Shown one piece after another: positions 1-6,061 of a DNA stretch of 22,660 nt. A program made the position numbers and the translations under genes. Source of the stretch: GJ-E10 sp035625725 (GTDB lineage: Bacteria > Pseudomonadota > Gammaproteobacteria > Burkholderiales > Burkholderiaceae_F); the NCBI GenBank assembly GCA_035625725.1, contig DASPPB010000029.1:1-22660 (forward strand). The letters run 5' to 3'. Position 1 is the first letter of the stretch, and each line of letters opens with the position of its first letter. Below the pieces are notes generated by a model. That model was not told the origin of the DNA, made no database searches, and saw nothing but the letters and a program-made list of their open reading frames with translations.

Positions 1-1
1 C

Positions 2-277
2 CCGGAGCTCGTCGATGCTCTGCGCCTCAAGCGCAGGGACGGCGTCGTAGTCCGCGGGGTGCAGCGCAACGGTCCGGCGAGCAATGGCGGAATGGAGCTC
101 GGCGACGTGATCGTGTCGATCAATGGTGTCACGGTAGGCGAGCGCCACGCGATGCTCAACGAAATCGCGCAGCTCGAGCCTGGCGCCACGGCAAATGTGC
201 GCGTGCTGCGCGACGCCAAGGAAGTCAACCTCAAGATCCGGGTTGGCGAGCGACCACCGCCGCTGGCCACGCGATAG
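2..277 (+). CDS. C-terminal PDZ-domain fragment of an HtrA/Deg-like serine protease (5' truncated)
   Basis: The open frame runs in from the left edge at base 2 and ends at a TAG at 275-277, giving the last 91 residues of a longer protein. The visible part is a PDZ domain: the pattern NGPASNGG followed by LGDVIVSINGVTV matches the ligand-binding core of Deg/HtrA PDZ repeats, and the remaining strands end in a short basic tail. In that family a periplasmic or membrane-anchored trypsin-like protease domain precedes the PDZ, but the catalytic His-Asp-Ser part lies outside this window, so the protease call is inferred from the PDZ and from my recollection that related bacteria carry such a gene beside tatC. 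It could also be another PDZ protein. A GTG at 59 is an internal codon, not the start. The gene is convergent with tatC, with 23 bases between the two stop codons. Confidence 0.75.
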   Translation, partial: PELVDALRLKRRDGVVVRGVQRNGPASNGGMELGDVIVSINGVTVGERHAMLNEIAQLEPGATANVRVLRDAKEVNLKIRVGERPPPLATR

Positions 278-300
278 GCCGCAAGGCGCGCGCGAGCGCG

Positions 301-1053
301 TCACTCGGCAGGCGCTTGCTGCTGCTCGTCCTTGCCGCCCACGATCGTTCCCAGCAGCACTCCCAACTCATAGAGCAGCCAAAGCGGAAGCGCGAGCAGC
401 ATTTGCGAGAGCACGTCGGGCGGCGTCACGATTGCCGCAACAACGAACGCACCGACAATCACGTAGGGGCGGATGTGGCGCAGCTTGGCAATGGAGGTGA
501 TCCCCAGACGCACCAGCAGCATCACCGCGATGGGGACCTCGAATGCAAGGCCGAAAGCAAGAAACATCCGCAGGACAAAGTCGAAATACTGCTCGATGTC
601 GGGGGAAACGTTGACGTTTTCGGGCGCAAAGCCAGCGATGAATCGAAAGACGACGCCGAAGACGACGAAGTAGCAGTAGGCAATGCCCGCAAAAAACATC
701 ACCACGCTCGAGACAATCACCGGCAGCGCCAGGCGCTTTTCGTGCTGGTACAGGCCCGGGGCGACGAAGGCCCACACCTGGTACAAAACGTAGGGCAGGG
801 CCAGCAAGAAGGCTGCGAACAGCGTCACTTTCATGGGAACGAGAAACGGGGTGATGACGCCGGTGGCCAAAAGCTTTGCCCCCTGCGGCAAAGCGCCCAT
901 CATCGGGCGGGAGAGCAGATCAAAGATTTGCCGCATGAAGGGCCATAGCGCCAGGAACACGATCAGCACCGAGGCCGCGGCACGCACGAGCCGGTTGCGC
1001 AACTCGACCAGGTGCGAGATGAACCCTTCTTCTTGATCGACCGGCTGGCTCAT
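301..1053 (-). CDS. tatC: Sec-independent protein translocase subunit TatC
   Basis: TatC is the multispanning inner-membrane subunit of the twin-arginine translocase. With TatB it forms the receptor that recognises the RR signal peptide of folded substrates. The 250-residue product has the family signature near its N terminus (FISHLVELRNRL), the LYQVWAFVAPGLYQHEKRL segment carrying the conserved Phe and Glu of the signal-binding region, the periplasmic segment ending in a conserved Pro-Asp (NVSPDI), and the RPYVIVGAFVVAAIVTPPD block before the last membrane spans. About six hydrophobic segments are visible, as expected. I chose the ATG at 1051-1053 because homologues start close to it; a GTG at 1075-1077 would add eight residues (MRTLRGLP) with no family resemblance. 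It is the last gene of tatABC, 53 bases after tatB, and the short tail is Gln/Ala-rich. Confidence 0.96.
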   Translation of the reverse strand: MSQPVDQEEGFISHLVELRNRLVRAAASVLIVFLALWPFMRQIFDLLSRPMMGALPQGAKLLATGVITPFLVPMKVTLFAAFLLALPYVLYQVWAFVAPGLYQHEKRLALPVIVSSVVMFFAGIAYCYFVVFGVVFRFIAGFAPENVNVSPDIEQYFDFVLRMFLAFGLAFEVPIAVMLLVRLGITSIAKLRHIRPYVIVGAFVVAAIVTPPDVLSQMLLALPLWLLYELGVLLGTIVGGKDEQQQAPAE

Positions 1054-1106
1054 CGGCAAACCCCGCAGAGTCCGCACGCGCCGCGCGTGTTCATGTGCGC
1101 CTGGCT

Positions 1107-1601
1107 CTAGCGGCGCACGCGCACACGGTTGATCCGGGCGCGCGGCGCCAGTTTGCGGCGCGCAGCCGCGGCCGAATCCGGCACGGCCAGCTGGCGCTTG
1201 AGGCGCTCGATTTCCTGGGTTAGGTCGTCGATCGAGGGCCGCGGCTTGTAGCGTCGCGGAAAGTTAGTGGGCGGCGGCGGCGGGCCGCCGCTGGTCCAGG
1301 AGTTGTCCCCTATCGCAGTCATGGTTTCGGCCGCGACTTTGTTGACCTCCGATTCGAGCCCGGAGGCCGCGCTGCGCAGTTGCGTTTCGACCGACCGCGC
1401 GCTGGCACGCGCCTCCTCACCCAGGCGGCGCAGGTCTGCGAGGTGAAACTCGCGGTCGAACTCCACCCGCACTTGGGCGACGTAGTTTTGCAGCTTGCCG
1501 ACCCATTGACCCAGGGCGCGCGCCGCCTGCGGGAGGCGCTCGGGCGGCAGCACGATCAGCGCTACCACTCCGATCACCAACAGCTCACCAAAGTCGAGCA
1601 T
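1107..1601 (-). CDS. tatB: Sec-independent protein translocase subunit TatB
   Basis: TatB pairs with TatC in the twin-arginine signal-peptide receptor. The 164-residue product has the family layout: an N-terminal membrane helix (residues 4-18), a hinge, an amphipathic helix beginning ERLPQAARALGQWV, a long charged helical region, and a Pro-rich linker (PPPPP near residue 110) before a basic tail rich in Arg. The ATG at 1599-1601 is preceded by a modest GGGA five bases upstream. Its odd feature is the hinge: residues 17-24 read VLPPERLP, where TatB proteins normally have VLGPERLP, so the hinge glycine is replaced by proline (Pro19). The N terminus is also about two residues shorter than in E. 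coli TatB. Length, position between tatA and tatC, and the long C-terminal region make TatB, not a second TatA, the right call. Confidence 0.95.
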   Translation of the reverse strand: MLDFGELLVIGVVALIVLPPERLPQAARALGQWVGKLQNYVAQVRVEFDREFHLADLRRLGEEARASARSVETQLRSAASGLESEVNKVAAETMTAIGDNSWTSGGPPPPPTNFPRRYKPRPSIDDLTQEIERLKRQLAVPDSAAAARRKLAPRARINRVRVRR

Positions 1602-1679
1602 GACTATCCCGGCGATTGACGCAAAAGGCCGATGATCGCGTCCGTTGTTCCAATTCCCCGATCAGGGCGAGCGGCGGGC

Positions 1680-1696
1680 CCGCCGAGGCCCGGCGG
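1680..1696 (-). other. GC hairpin directly after the tatA stop codon
   Basis: On the minus strand a CCGCCG stem (1696-1691), a five-base loop (1690-1686) and CGGCGG (1685-1680) can form six consecutive G:C pairs one base after the tatA TGA. No U-tract follows, so it is not a classical intrinsic terminator. A competing fold uses the overlapping pair CGGGCC (1675-1680) and GGCCCG (1687-1692). It lies in the 96-base tatA-tatB gap and could protect the tatA 3' end or thin out read-through; that role is inference. Confidence 0.35.
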
Positions 1697-1697
1697 C

Positions 1698-1937
1698 TCA
1701 GCTTCCGCTTTTCTCGCGCGCGGCCACGTCGATGGTGTTGTTCGCCTGGCGGGATGCATCCTCGACTTTCTGAGGCGGCGGCGTGCCGGGCGATTCCGTC
1801 CCCTCTTTCATGCCTTCCTTAAATCCCTTGATTGCACCACCGAGATCGCGCCCCAGATTCTTCAGCTTCCCGGTGCCGAAAACCAAAATGACGACTACCA
1901 GAACGATCAGCCAATGCCAAATGGATAGCGAGCCCAT
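1698..1937 (-). CDS. tatA: Sec-independent protein translocase subunit TatA
   Basis: TatA oligomerises to form the protein-conducting part of the twin-arginine translocase. The 79-residue product is typical in length: MGSLSIWHWLIVL opens the single N-terminal membrane helix, the hinge is FGTGKLKNLG with its conserved Phe-Gly, and an amphipathic helix (DLGGAIKGFKEGMKEG) follows before a disordered polar tail. The ATG at 1935-1937 is chosen over a frame extension to 1967 because it gives the standard TatA N terminus and has a strong GGGAGG at 1943-1948, five bases upstream. That ribosome site overlaps the end of the HIT gene, whose TAA lies at 1940-1942. Translation of tatA is therefore probably coupled to HIT. 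TatB follows after a 96-base gap containing a GC hairpin. Confidence 0.97.
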   Translation of the reverse strand: MGSLSIWHWLIVLVVVILVFGTGKLKNLGRDLGGAIKGFKEGMKEGTESPGTPPPQKVEDASRQANNTIDVAAREKSGS

Positions 1938-1939
1938 AG

Positions 1940-2305
1940 TTACCTCCCGACAGACATGTGGCGCCAAGGCCGTGGGCCGCCAAGCACGTGAAAGTGCAGA
2001 TGGAACACTTCCTGCCCGCCGCCGGGTCCGTTGTTGACGATGAGCCGGAATCCATCCGTCGCGCCCTGCTCCCGGGCCAATCGTGGCGCGAGCAGAAGCA
2101 TTTTACCCAATAGCGGCTCGTGCTCGCCGGTGGCACTGATCAGCGATTCGACGTGTACTTTGGGAACGATGAGCAGATGCACCGGTGCGGCCGGATGGAT
2201 GTCGTGAAACACGACGAGTTCGTCGTCCTCGTAGACTTTGCGCGAAGCTATGTGTCCCTGCACGATGCGGCAAAACACGCACGACGCGGATGCGGCCTCA
2301 GCCAT
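1940..2305 (-). CDS. hinT: HIT-family nucleotide hydrolase, HinT-like
   Basis: The 121-residue product belongs to the histidine-triad superfamily, close in layout to HinT-type purine nucleoside phosphoramidases. The triad HLHFHV (His102, His104, His106) followed by LGG is present, as are Cys9 and Cys12 (CVFC) with a downstream His51, which form the zinc site in many bacterial HIT proteins. The conserved AAPVHLLIVPKVH stretch lies in the middle. The ATG at 2303-2305 is chosen because AGGA lies five bases upstream and homologues start with MAE-like termini; the frame is open further upstream but that part only mirrors hisE. It overlaps the end of hisE by eight bases and ends two bases before the tatA ATG, so it sits as a coupled bridge between the his and tat genes. 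Its physiological substrate cannot be read from the sequence. Confidence 0.93.
   Translation of the reverse strand: MAEAASASCVFCRIVQGHIASRKVYEDDELVVFHDIHPAAPVHLLIVPKVHVESLISATGEHEPLLGKMLLLAPRLAREQGATDGFRLIVNNGPGGGQEVFHLHFHVLGGPRPWRHMSVGR
1943..1948 (-). promoter_or_regulatory. Strong Shine-Dalgarno of tatA inside the end of the HIT gene
   Basis: The minus strand reads GGGAGG here, five bases before the tatA ATG and immediately upstream of the HIT TAA. It fixes the tatA start and places ribosomes ending HIT translation directly on the tatA initiation site. Confidence 0.8.
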
Positions 2306-2672
2306 TTTCTTCCTTTCGTGGAAGCGCACCGAGCGCCTCGCGGGCCAACGACTTGCGCAGAGCCTTCTCTTCGAGACCGGAAGTGCCCGCGCGCCGCGCG
2401 AGCTCGGCCAGAACCTGCTCCGGTCGCAGCCCATAGTGCGCAAGCATCACCAGACAATGGAACCATAAATCGGCCGTCTCCGCGACGATACGCTCAGGCT
2501 CGGCGTCCTTGGCCGCCATGACCGTTTCGGTCGCCTCTTCCCCGATTTTCTTCAGTATGGAGTCGGGCGCCTGCGCCAGCAGGCGCGCGACGTAGGAGCG
2601 CTGCGGGTCGCCGCCACGGCGCGTCTCAATGACATCGGCCAGGCGACTCAGCACTTCGCTTTCGGTTTTCAT
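2298..2672 (-). CDS. hisE: Phosphoribosyl-ATP pyrophosphatase HisE
   Basis: HisE hydrolyses phosphoribosyl-ATP to phosphoribosyl-AMP and pyrophosphate, the second step of histidine synthesis. The 124-residue protein carries the all-alpha NTP-pyrophosphohydrolase motif GEEATETVMAAKD and the second acidic helix ETADLWFHCLVML, whose Glu and Asp residues bind magnesium in this family. It begins like other HisE proteins with a helix leading to SYVARLL. The start is the ATG at 2670-2672, which overlaps the hisI TGA as ATGA; the longer open frame upstream lies over hisI and is not coding. HisE is a separate polypeptide here, not fused to HisI as in enterobacteria. The C-terminal helices after residue 95 are somewhat long and basic. 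It ends inside the start of the HIT gene. Confidence 0.96.
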   Translation of the reverse strand: MKTESEVLSRLADVIETRRGGDPQRSYVARLLAQAPDSILKKIGEEATETVMAAKDAEPERIVAETADLWFHCLVMLAHYGLRPEQVLAELARRAGTSGLEEKALRKSLAREALGALPRKEENG

Positions 2673-3115
2673 GCGACGGGCCGCCGATACATCGTGGCCG
2701 GATCGATGAGCACCGGATCGGTCGACACCCATGCACCGTCCTCCAGACGCCGGTAAAAGCAGCTGGCGCGGCCCGTGTGGCAGGCCGCCCCCCCCTGCTG
2801 ATCGACCAGATAAAGCACCGCGTCGCCATCGCAATCGATACGAATCTCATGCACCCGCTGGGCGTTGCCCGATTCCTCGCCCTTGCGCCATTGGCGCTTG
2901 CGCGAGCGCGAGTAATAGGTCGCAAAACCCGAACGTTGCGTCTGCTCCAAGGCTGCGCGGTCGGCCCACGCCAGCATCAATACGCGCCGGTCGGCCACCT
3001 GTTGGGCGATCACGGGCACTAGGCCCGCGGCATCGAACACGACTTGATCGAGCCACCCCGTACCCCCGTCTGCGCCCGGCCGATCGGGCACCGCCGCCGG
3101 CGCCGCGCAACTCAT
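2669..3115 (-). CDS. hisI: Phosphoribosyl-AMP cyclohydrolase HisI
   Basis: HisI opens the adenine ring of phosphoribosyl-AMP, the third step of histidine synthesis. The 148-residue product has all family hallmarks: MLAWADRAALE, the SRKRQWRKGEESGN block, the metal site DCDGDA (Cys95 with flanking Asp residues), and ACHTGRASCF with Cys112 and Cys119, the zinc-binding cysteines. The first 20 or so residues (Ala/Pro/Gly-rich) precede the conserved domain and are an extension whose role is unknown. The ATG at 3113-3115 overlaps the hisF TGA in an ATGA, and its own TGA overlaps the hisE ATG the same way, so hisF, hisI and hisE are tightly coupled. It stands alone rather than as a HisIE fusion. Confidence 0.97.
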   Translation of the reverse strand: MSCAAPAAVPDRPGADGGTGWLDQVVFDAAGLVPVIAQQVADRRVLMLAWADRAALEQTQRSGFATYYSRSRKRQWRKGEESGNAQRVHEIRIDCDGDAVLYLVDQQGGAACHTGRASCFYRRLEDGAWVSTDPVLIDPATMYRRPVA

Positions 3116-3885
3116 GACAGCCTCATCGGAATGCCCCGATCGGCCAGATAGCGTTTGGCTGCTCCCACGGTGTACTCCCCATAATGAAAGATCGACGCGG
3201 CAAGCACGGCATCGGCGTGTCCCAACAAAATGCCCTCGGCCAGGTGTTCGAGCGATCCTACGCCGCCCGAGGCAATCACCGGAACACTCACCGCATCGGT
3301 GACCGCGGCCGTCAGTTCGAGGTCAAACCCCTGGCGGGTCCCGTCCCGATCCATGCTCGTAAGCAAAATCTCCCCCGCCCCCAGCTCCACGACACGGCGG
3401 GCCCAAACTACCGCGTCCACGCCGGTTGCCGTGCGGCCTCCATGCGTGTAGACCTCCCAGCCCTGCGCGGCATCGGCGCGGTTGCGCCGACGGGCGTCGA
3501 TGGCGGCGACAATGCACTGCGAACCAAAGCGCCTGCTGGCTTGCGCGAACAGCTCCGGAGTGAGCACGCCCGCCGTGTTAATGGACACCTTGTCCGCTCC
3601 GGCATTCAGAAGCCGCCGCACGTCGTCGACCTTGCGAACACCGCCTCCTACGGTCAGCGGAATGAAGGTCTGCCGCGCGACGGCCTCGATTACTTCCAGG
3701 ATCGTCTCACGCTGATCAGAACTCGCAGTAATGTCGAGAAAAGCCAGCTCGTCGGCGCCCTCGGCGTCATAGCGCGCCGCAACCTCGACCGGATCACCGG
3801 CATCGCGCAGGCCCTGAAAGTTGATCCCCTTCACGACCCTTCCCGCGGTCACGTCCAGACACGGAATGATGCGTTTGGCCAGCAT
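3112..3885 (-). CDS. hisF: Imidazole glycerol phosphate synthase cyclase subunit HisF
   Basis: HisF is the (beta/alpha)8-barrel half of imidazole glycerol phosphate synthase. It uses ammonia delivered by HisH to turn PRFAR into imidazole glycerol phosphate and AICAR. The 257-residue length is standard. The two catalytic aspartates are visible: Asp11 in IIPCLDV and Asp130 in VAAIDARR. Phosphate-binding loops (LTVGGGVR and VIASGGVGS) are present in both half-barrels. The ATG at 3883-3885 has a GGGAG about ten bases upstream. It follows hisA after an 87-base gap, the longest inside the his cluster, and is coupled to hisI by an ATGA overlap. Its partner hisH lies upstream on the other side of hisA. 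Confidence 0.98.
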   Translation of the reverse strand: MLAKRIIPCLDVTAGRVVKGINFQGLRDAGDPVEVAARYDAEGADELAFLDITASSDQRETILEVIEAVARQTFIPLTVGGGVRKVDDVRRLLNAGADKVSINTAGVLTPELFAQASRRFGSQCIVAAIDARRRNRADAAQGWEVYTHGGRTATGVDAVVWARRVVELGAGEILLTSMDRDGTRQGFDLELTAAVTDAVSVPVIASGGVGSLEHLAEGILLGHADAVLAASIFHYGEYTVGAAKRYLADRGIPMRLS

Positions 3886-3972
3886 GGCTCAGGGCTCCCA
3901 GGCGTCGCCGCGCGCGGATTCGTGCCGCCGGCGGCTTCGGTGCCTGCGCGAAACGCCGCGTGCGGCTCCTCG
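3886..3972 (-). other. Spacer between hisA and hisF, 87 bases
   Basis: This is the longest non-coding gap inside the his cluster. It contains the hisF ribosome site near its downstream end and a perfect 12-base palindrome GCCGCCGGCGGC at 3924-3935. There is no U-tract and no recognisable promoter, and I cannot support a function. Confidence 0.3.
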
Positions 3973-4713
3973 CTATTGCGCCAGCGCGGCCACGCGCGCC
4001 AGCGCAGCTTTGAAGTCGAGCTTACCCTCATAGAGGGCGCGCCCCAAAATCGCGCCCTCCACGCCCTCGCCCTCGATAGCACAGAGCCGATCGACGTCGC
4101 TCAAGTCAGCGACTCCGCCGCTGGCCAGAATCGGTATGCGCACCGCTCGGGCCAGCGCCACCGTAGCCTCGACGTTGACGCCGGTGAGCATGCCGTCGCG
4201 GCCGATATCGGTGTACAGAATCGCATCGACCCCGTAGTCCTCGAACTTCATGGCAAGGTCGATCACGTCATGGCCCGTGAGCTTGCTCCAGCCGTCGGTC
4301 GCGACTTTGCCTTCGCGCGCATCGAGCGAAACGATCACGTGCCCGCCAAAGGCGCTACAGGCGTCGTGCAAGAAGCCGGGATTTTTGACTGCTGCGGTTC
4401 CGATCACGACAAAAGCAACACCATCGTCGATGAAGCGCTCGATCGTGTCGAGGTCTCGCAGCCCACCACCGAGTTGTACGGCCACGTCCGGCCCAACGGC
4501 CCGCACAAGCTTTCGGATCACCGCTTCGTTGACCGGCCGGCCGGAGCGAGCGCCGTTGAGATCGACGATATGCAGGCGCTGCGCACCCATCTCGATCCAT
4601 TTTCTCGCCATTGCGACGGGATCTTCGGAGAAAACCGTCGCATCGCTCATGTCGCCCTGGCGCAGACGGACACAGCGCCCGTCCTTAATATCAATTGCGG
4701 GTATCAGCAGCAT
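3973..4713 (-). CDS. hisA: ProFAR isomerase HisA
   Basis: HisA is the (beta/alpha)8-barrel isomerase that converts ProFAR to PRFAR, the fourth step of histidine synthesis. The 246-residue product begins MLLIPAIDIKDGRCVRL with catalytic Asp8. The second catalytic aspartate, Asp131, lies in VIVSLDAREGKV, and the phosphate-binding loops QLGGGLR and ILASGGVAD are in place. The ATG at 4711-4713 gives the standard N terminus. The sequence just upstream on the coding strand is pyrimidine-rich (ATCCATCCTTTC before the ATG) and has no Shine-Dalgarno match, unlike most genes here. HisA sits between hisH and hisF with gaps of 58 and 87 bases, so it is the least coupled gene of the cluster. Nothing in the protein itself is unusual. 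Confidence 0.98.
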   Translation of the reverse strand: MLLIPAIDIKDGRCVRLRQGDMSDATVFSEDPVAMARKWIEMGAQRLHIVDLNGARSGRPVNEAVIRKLVRAVGPDVAVQLGGGLRDLDTIERFIDDGVAFVVIGTAAVKNPGFLHDACSAFGGHVIVSLDAREGKVATDGWSKLTGHDVIDLAMKFEDYGVDAILYTDIGRDGMLTGVNVEATVALARAVRIPILASGGVADLSDVDRLCAIEGEGVEGAILGRALYEGKLDFKAALARVAALAQ

Positions 4714-4740
4714 GAAAGGATGGATTCGTGGTCGGCGACA

Positions 4741-4773
4741 GACGGGCCAGCGACCGTGTGCGCCGGCCCGGTC
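4741..4773 (-). other. Imperfect hairpin across the hisH stop codon
   Basis: The segment 4741-4748 (GACGGGCC on the plus strand) can pair with 4765-4773, giving eight base pairs with one bulged G and a 16-base loop. It overlaps the hisH TGA (4772-4774) and fills much of the hisH-hisA gap. No U-tract follows on the coding strand. It could be a processing or stability element, or simply chance in GC-rich DNA. Confidence 0.25.
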
Positions 4774-5398
4774 AGGGTTTCCAACATACGAAGTTGGCGT
4801 AAATTCTCAGGCCGGCAGCCGCGCTTTTCTCGGGATGGAACTGAACAGCGAAAATATTATCTTGAGCCACCGCGCAGGTAAAGATGCCACCATAGTCGGT
4901 CGTCCCCGCGATCACGCTGGGCTGTTCGGGGTCCACATAGTAGCTGTGGACGAAGTAAAAGTAGCTCTCATCGGCGATTCCTTCCCATAGGGGGTGGCGC
5001 TGGGTCTGTCGGACTCGGTTCCAGCCCATGTGTGGAATTTTGCGCCGCAGGCCCCGCTCGTCGACCGACGCGGCCAGCCGCACCACACGCCCCGCGATGA
5101 CCCCGAGCCCGGGGGTATCGCCCTCTTCGGAGCGGTCAAAAAGCATCTGCTCGCCGATGCACACCGCCAGGACAGGGCGCGAGGCCAGGGCGCGGCGCAG
5201 CGCGGGCTCGAGTCCGGAGGCCGCCAGGTTGCGCATGCAATCGGGCATCGCCCCTTGCCCCGGCAAAACGATGCGTTCGGCCGCGTCGATCGCCTCCGGA
5301 TCCGACGTGATGCACGCGGGGACCTGCGGAGCGACGCGCCCGAGCGCTTGTTGCACCGAGCGCAGGTTGCCCATCCCGAAATCAGCAATCGCAATCAA
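4772..5398 (-). CDS. hisH: Imidazole glycerol phosphate synthase glutaminase subunit HisH
   Basis: HisH is the class I glutamine amidotransferase half of imidazole glycerol phosphate synthase and supplies ammonia to HisF. The 208-residue product starts MIAIADFGMGNLRSV. The nucleophile Cys80 lies in LAVCIGEQMLF, the catalytic His188 and Glu190 in AVQFHPEKS, and the oxyanion-region strand is VLPGQGAMPDC. Many HisH proteins have CLGMQ or CLGLQ around the nucleophile; the CIGEQ form agrees with my memory of beta-proteobacterial HisH. The start codon is TTG at 5396-5398: an in-frame TAG lies only four codons upstream (5408-5410), and no ATG or GTG gives the conserved N terminus. A weak AGG lies upstream. 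It is separated from hisB by 57 bases and from hisA by 58 bases. Confidence 0.96.
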   Translation of the reverse strand: MIAIADFGMGNLRSVQQALGRVAPQVPACITSDPEAIDAAERIVLPGQGAMPDCMRNLAASGLEPALRRALASRPVLAVCIGEQMLFDRSEEGDTPGLGVIAGRVVRLAASVDERGLRRKIPHMGWNRVRQTQRHPLWEGIADESYFYFVHSYYVDPEQPSVIAGTTDYGGIFTCAVAQDNIFAVQFHPEKSAAAGLRIYANFVCWKP

Positions 5399-5455
5399 GG
5401 AATCGACCTAGGCAAAACTCGTCGCGGTCGTGAGCCCGCGTGCGGCACGCCGCCT

Positions 5456-6061
5456 CTACAGCGCTCCTTTGGTACTGGGCACGGCGCCCGCCGCGCGCGG
5501 ATCGATCTCCAGCGCTTCGCGCAGCGCGCGCGCAAAGGCTTTGAAAACCGTCTCGCACTGGTGATGGGCGTTGTCTCCCCGCAGATTATCGACGTGCACT
5601 GTCACCTGCGCGTGGTTGACAAATCCTTGGAAAAATTCGTGCGCCAGCTCTACATCGAAGCCACCGATGGTGGAGCGTGCGAACGGCACCTGCCAGGACA
5701 GGCCGGGTCGGCCCGAAAAATCGATCACAACCCGCGTGAGCGCCTCATCAAGCGGAACAAACGCGTGCCCGAAGCGACGAATACCCTGCTTGTCGCCCGC
5801 GGCCGCACTCACCGCGCGCCCCAGGCAGATACCGACGTCCTCCACCGTATGGTGTCCGTCGATGTGCAGATCACCGGCGGCTTCGATCGTCAAATCCAAG
5901 GCCCCGTGGCGCGCAATTTGTTCGAGCATGTGATCAAAAAACCCGATCCCAGTCGACACCTTGCACGCCCCCGTGCCATCGAGGTCGACCGTCACCCGGA
6001 TCTTGGTTTCTTTCGTCTCTCGTACGATTTGCGCGTTGCGTTGCGGCATTGCCGATCCCAT
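5456..6061 (-). CDS. hisB: Imidazoleglycerol-phosphate dehydratase HisB (single-function)
   Basis: HisB dehydrates imidazole glycerol phosphate to imidazole acetol phosphate, the sixth step. The 201-residue protein contains only the dehydratase domain. The two manganese-binding motifs are clear: DGHHTVEDVG (His70, His71, Glu74) and NAHHQCETVFKAFARA (His166, His167, Glu170). The conserved FFDHML segment is at residue 41. The N-terminal histidinol-phosphatase domain of the enterobacterial bifunctional HisB is absent, so the phosphatase must come from another gene. The ATG at 6059-6061 overlaps the hisC stop as TAATG; a second ATG at 6047-6049 would remove four residues and is a possible alternative. 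The hisH gene follows after 57 bases. Confidence 0.97.
   Translation of the reverse strand: MGSAMPQRNAQIVRETKETKIRVTVDLDGTGACKVSTGIGFFDHMLEQIARHGALDLTIEAAGDLHIDGHHTVEDVGICLGRAVSAAAGDKQGIRRFGHAFVPLDEALTRVVIDFSGRPGLSWQVPFARSTIGGFDVELAHEFFQGFVNHAQVTVHVDNLRGDNAHHQCETVFKAFARALREALEIDPRAAGAVPSTKGAL

Noticed and set aside
1673..1684. Perfect 12-base palindrome GGCGGGCCCGCC as an operator
   Set aside because: It has no spacer between half-sites, is built of G and C only, and such palindromes are expected in DNA this GC-rich; it also overlaps the better-supported hairpin after tatA.
2298..3115. HisI-HisE fusion
   Set aside because: The two genes are in different frames with a TGA/ATG overlap, so they make separate proteins.
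3184..4881. 565-codon open frame on the plus strand over hisF and hisA
   Set aside because: Same reason: antisense to two genes with intact catalytic motifs, and no domain of its own.
4772..5398. Defective HisH because the nucleophile motif reads CIGEQ instead of CLGMQ
   Set aside because: Cys80, His188 and Glu190 are all present, and this variant agrees with my memory of beta-proteobacterial HisH.
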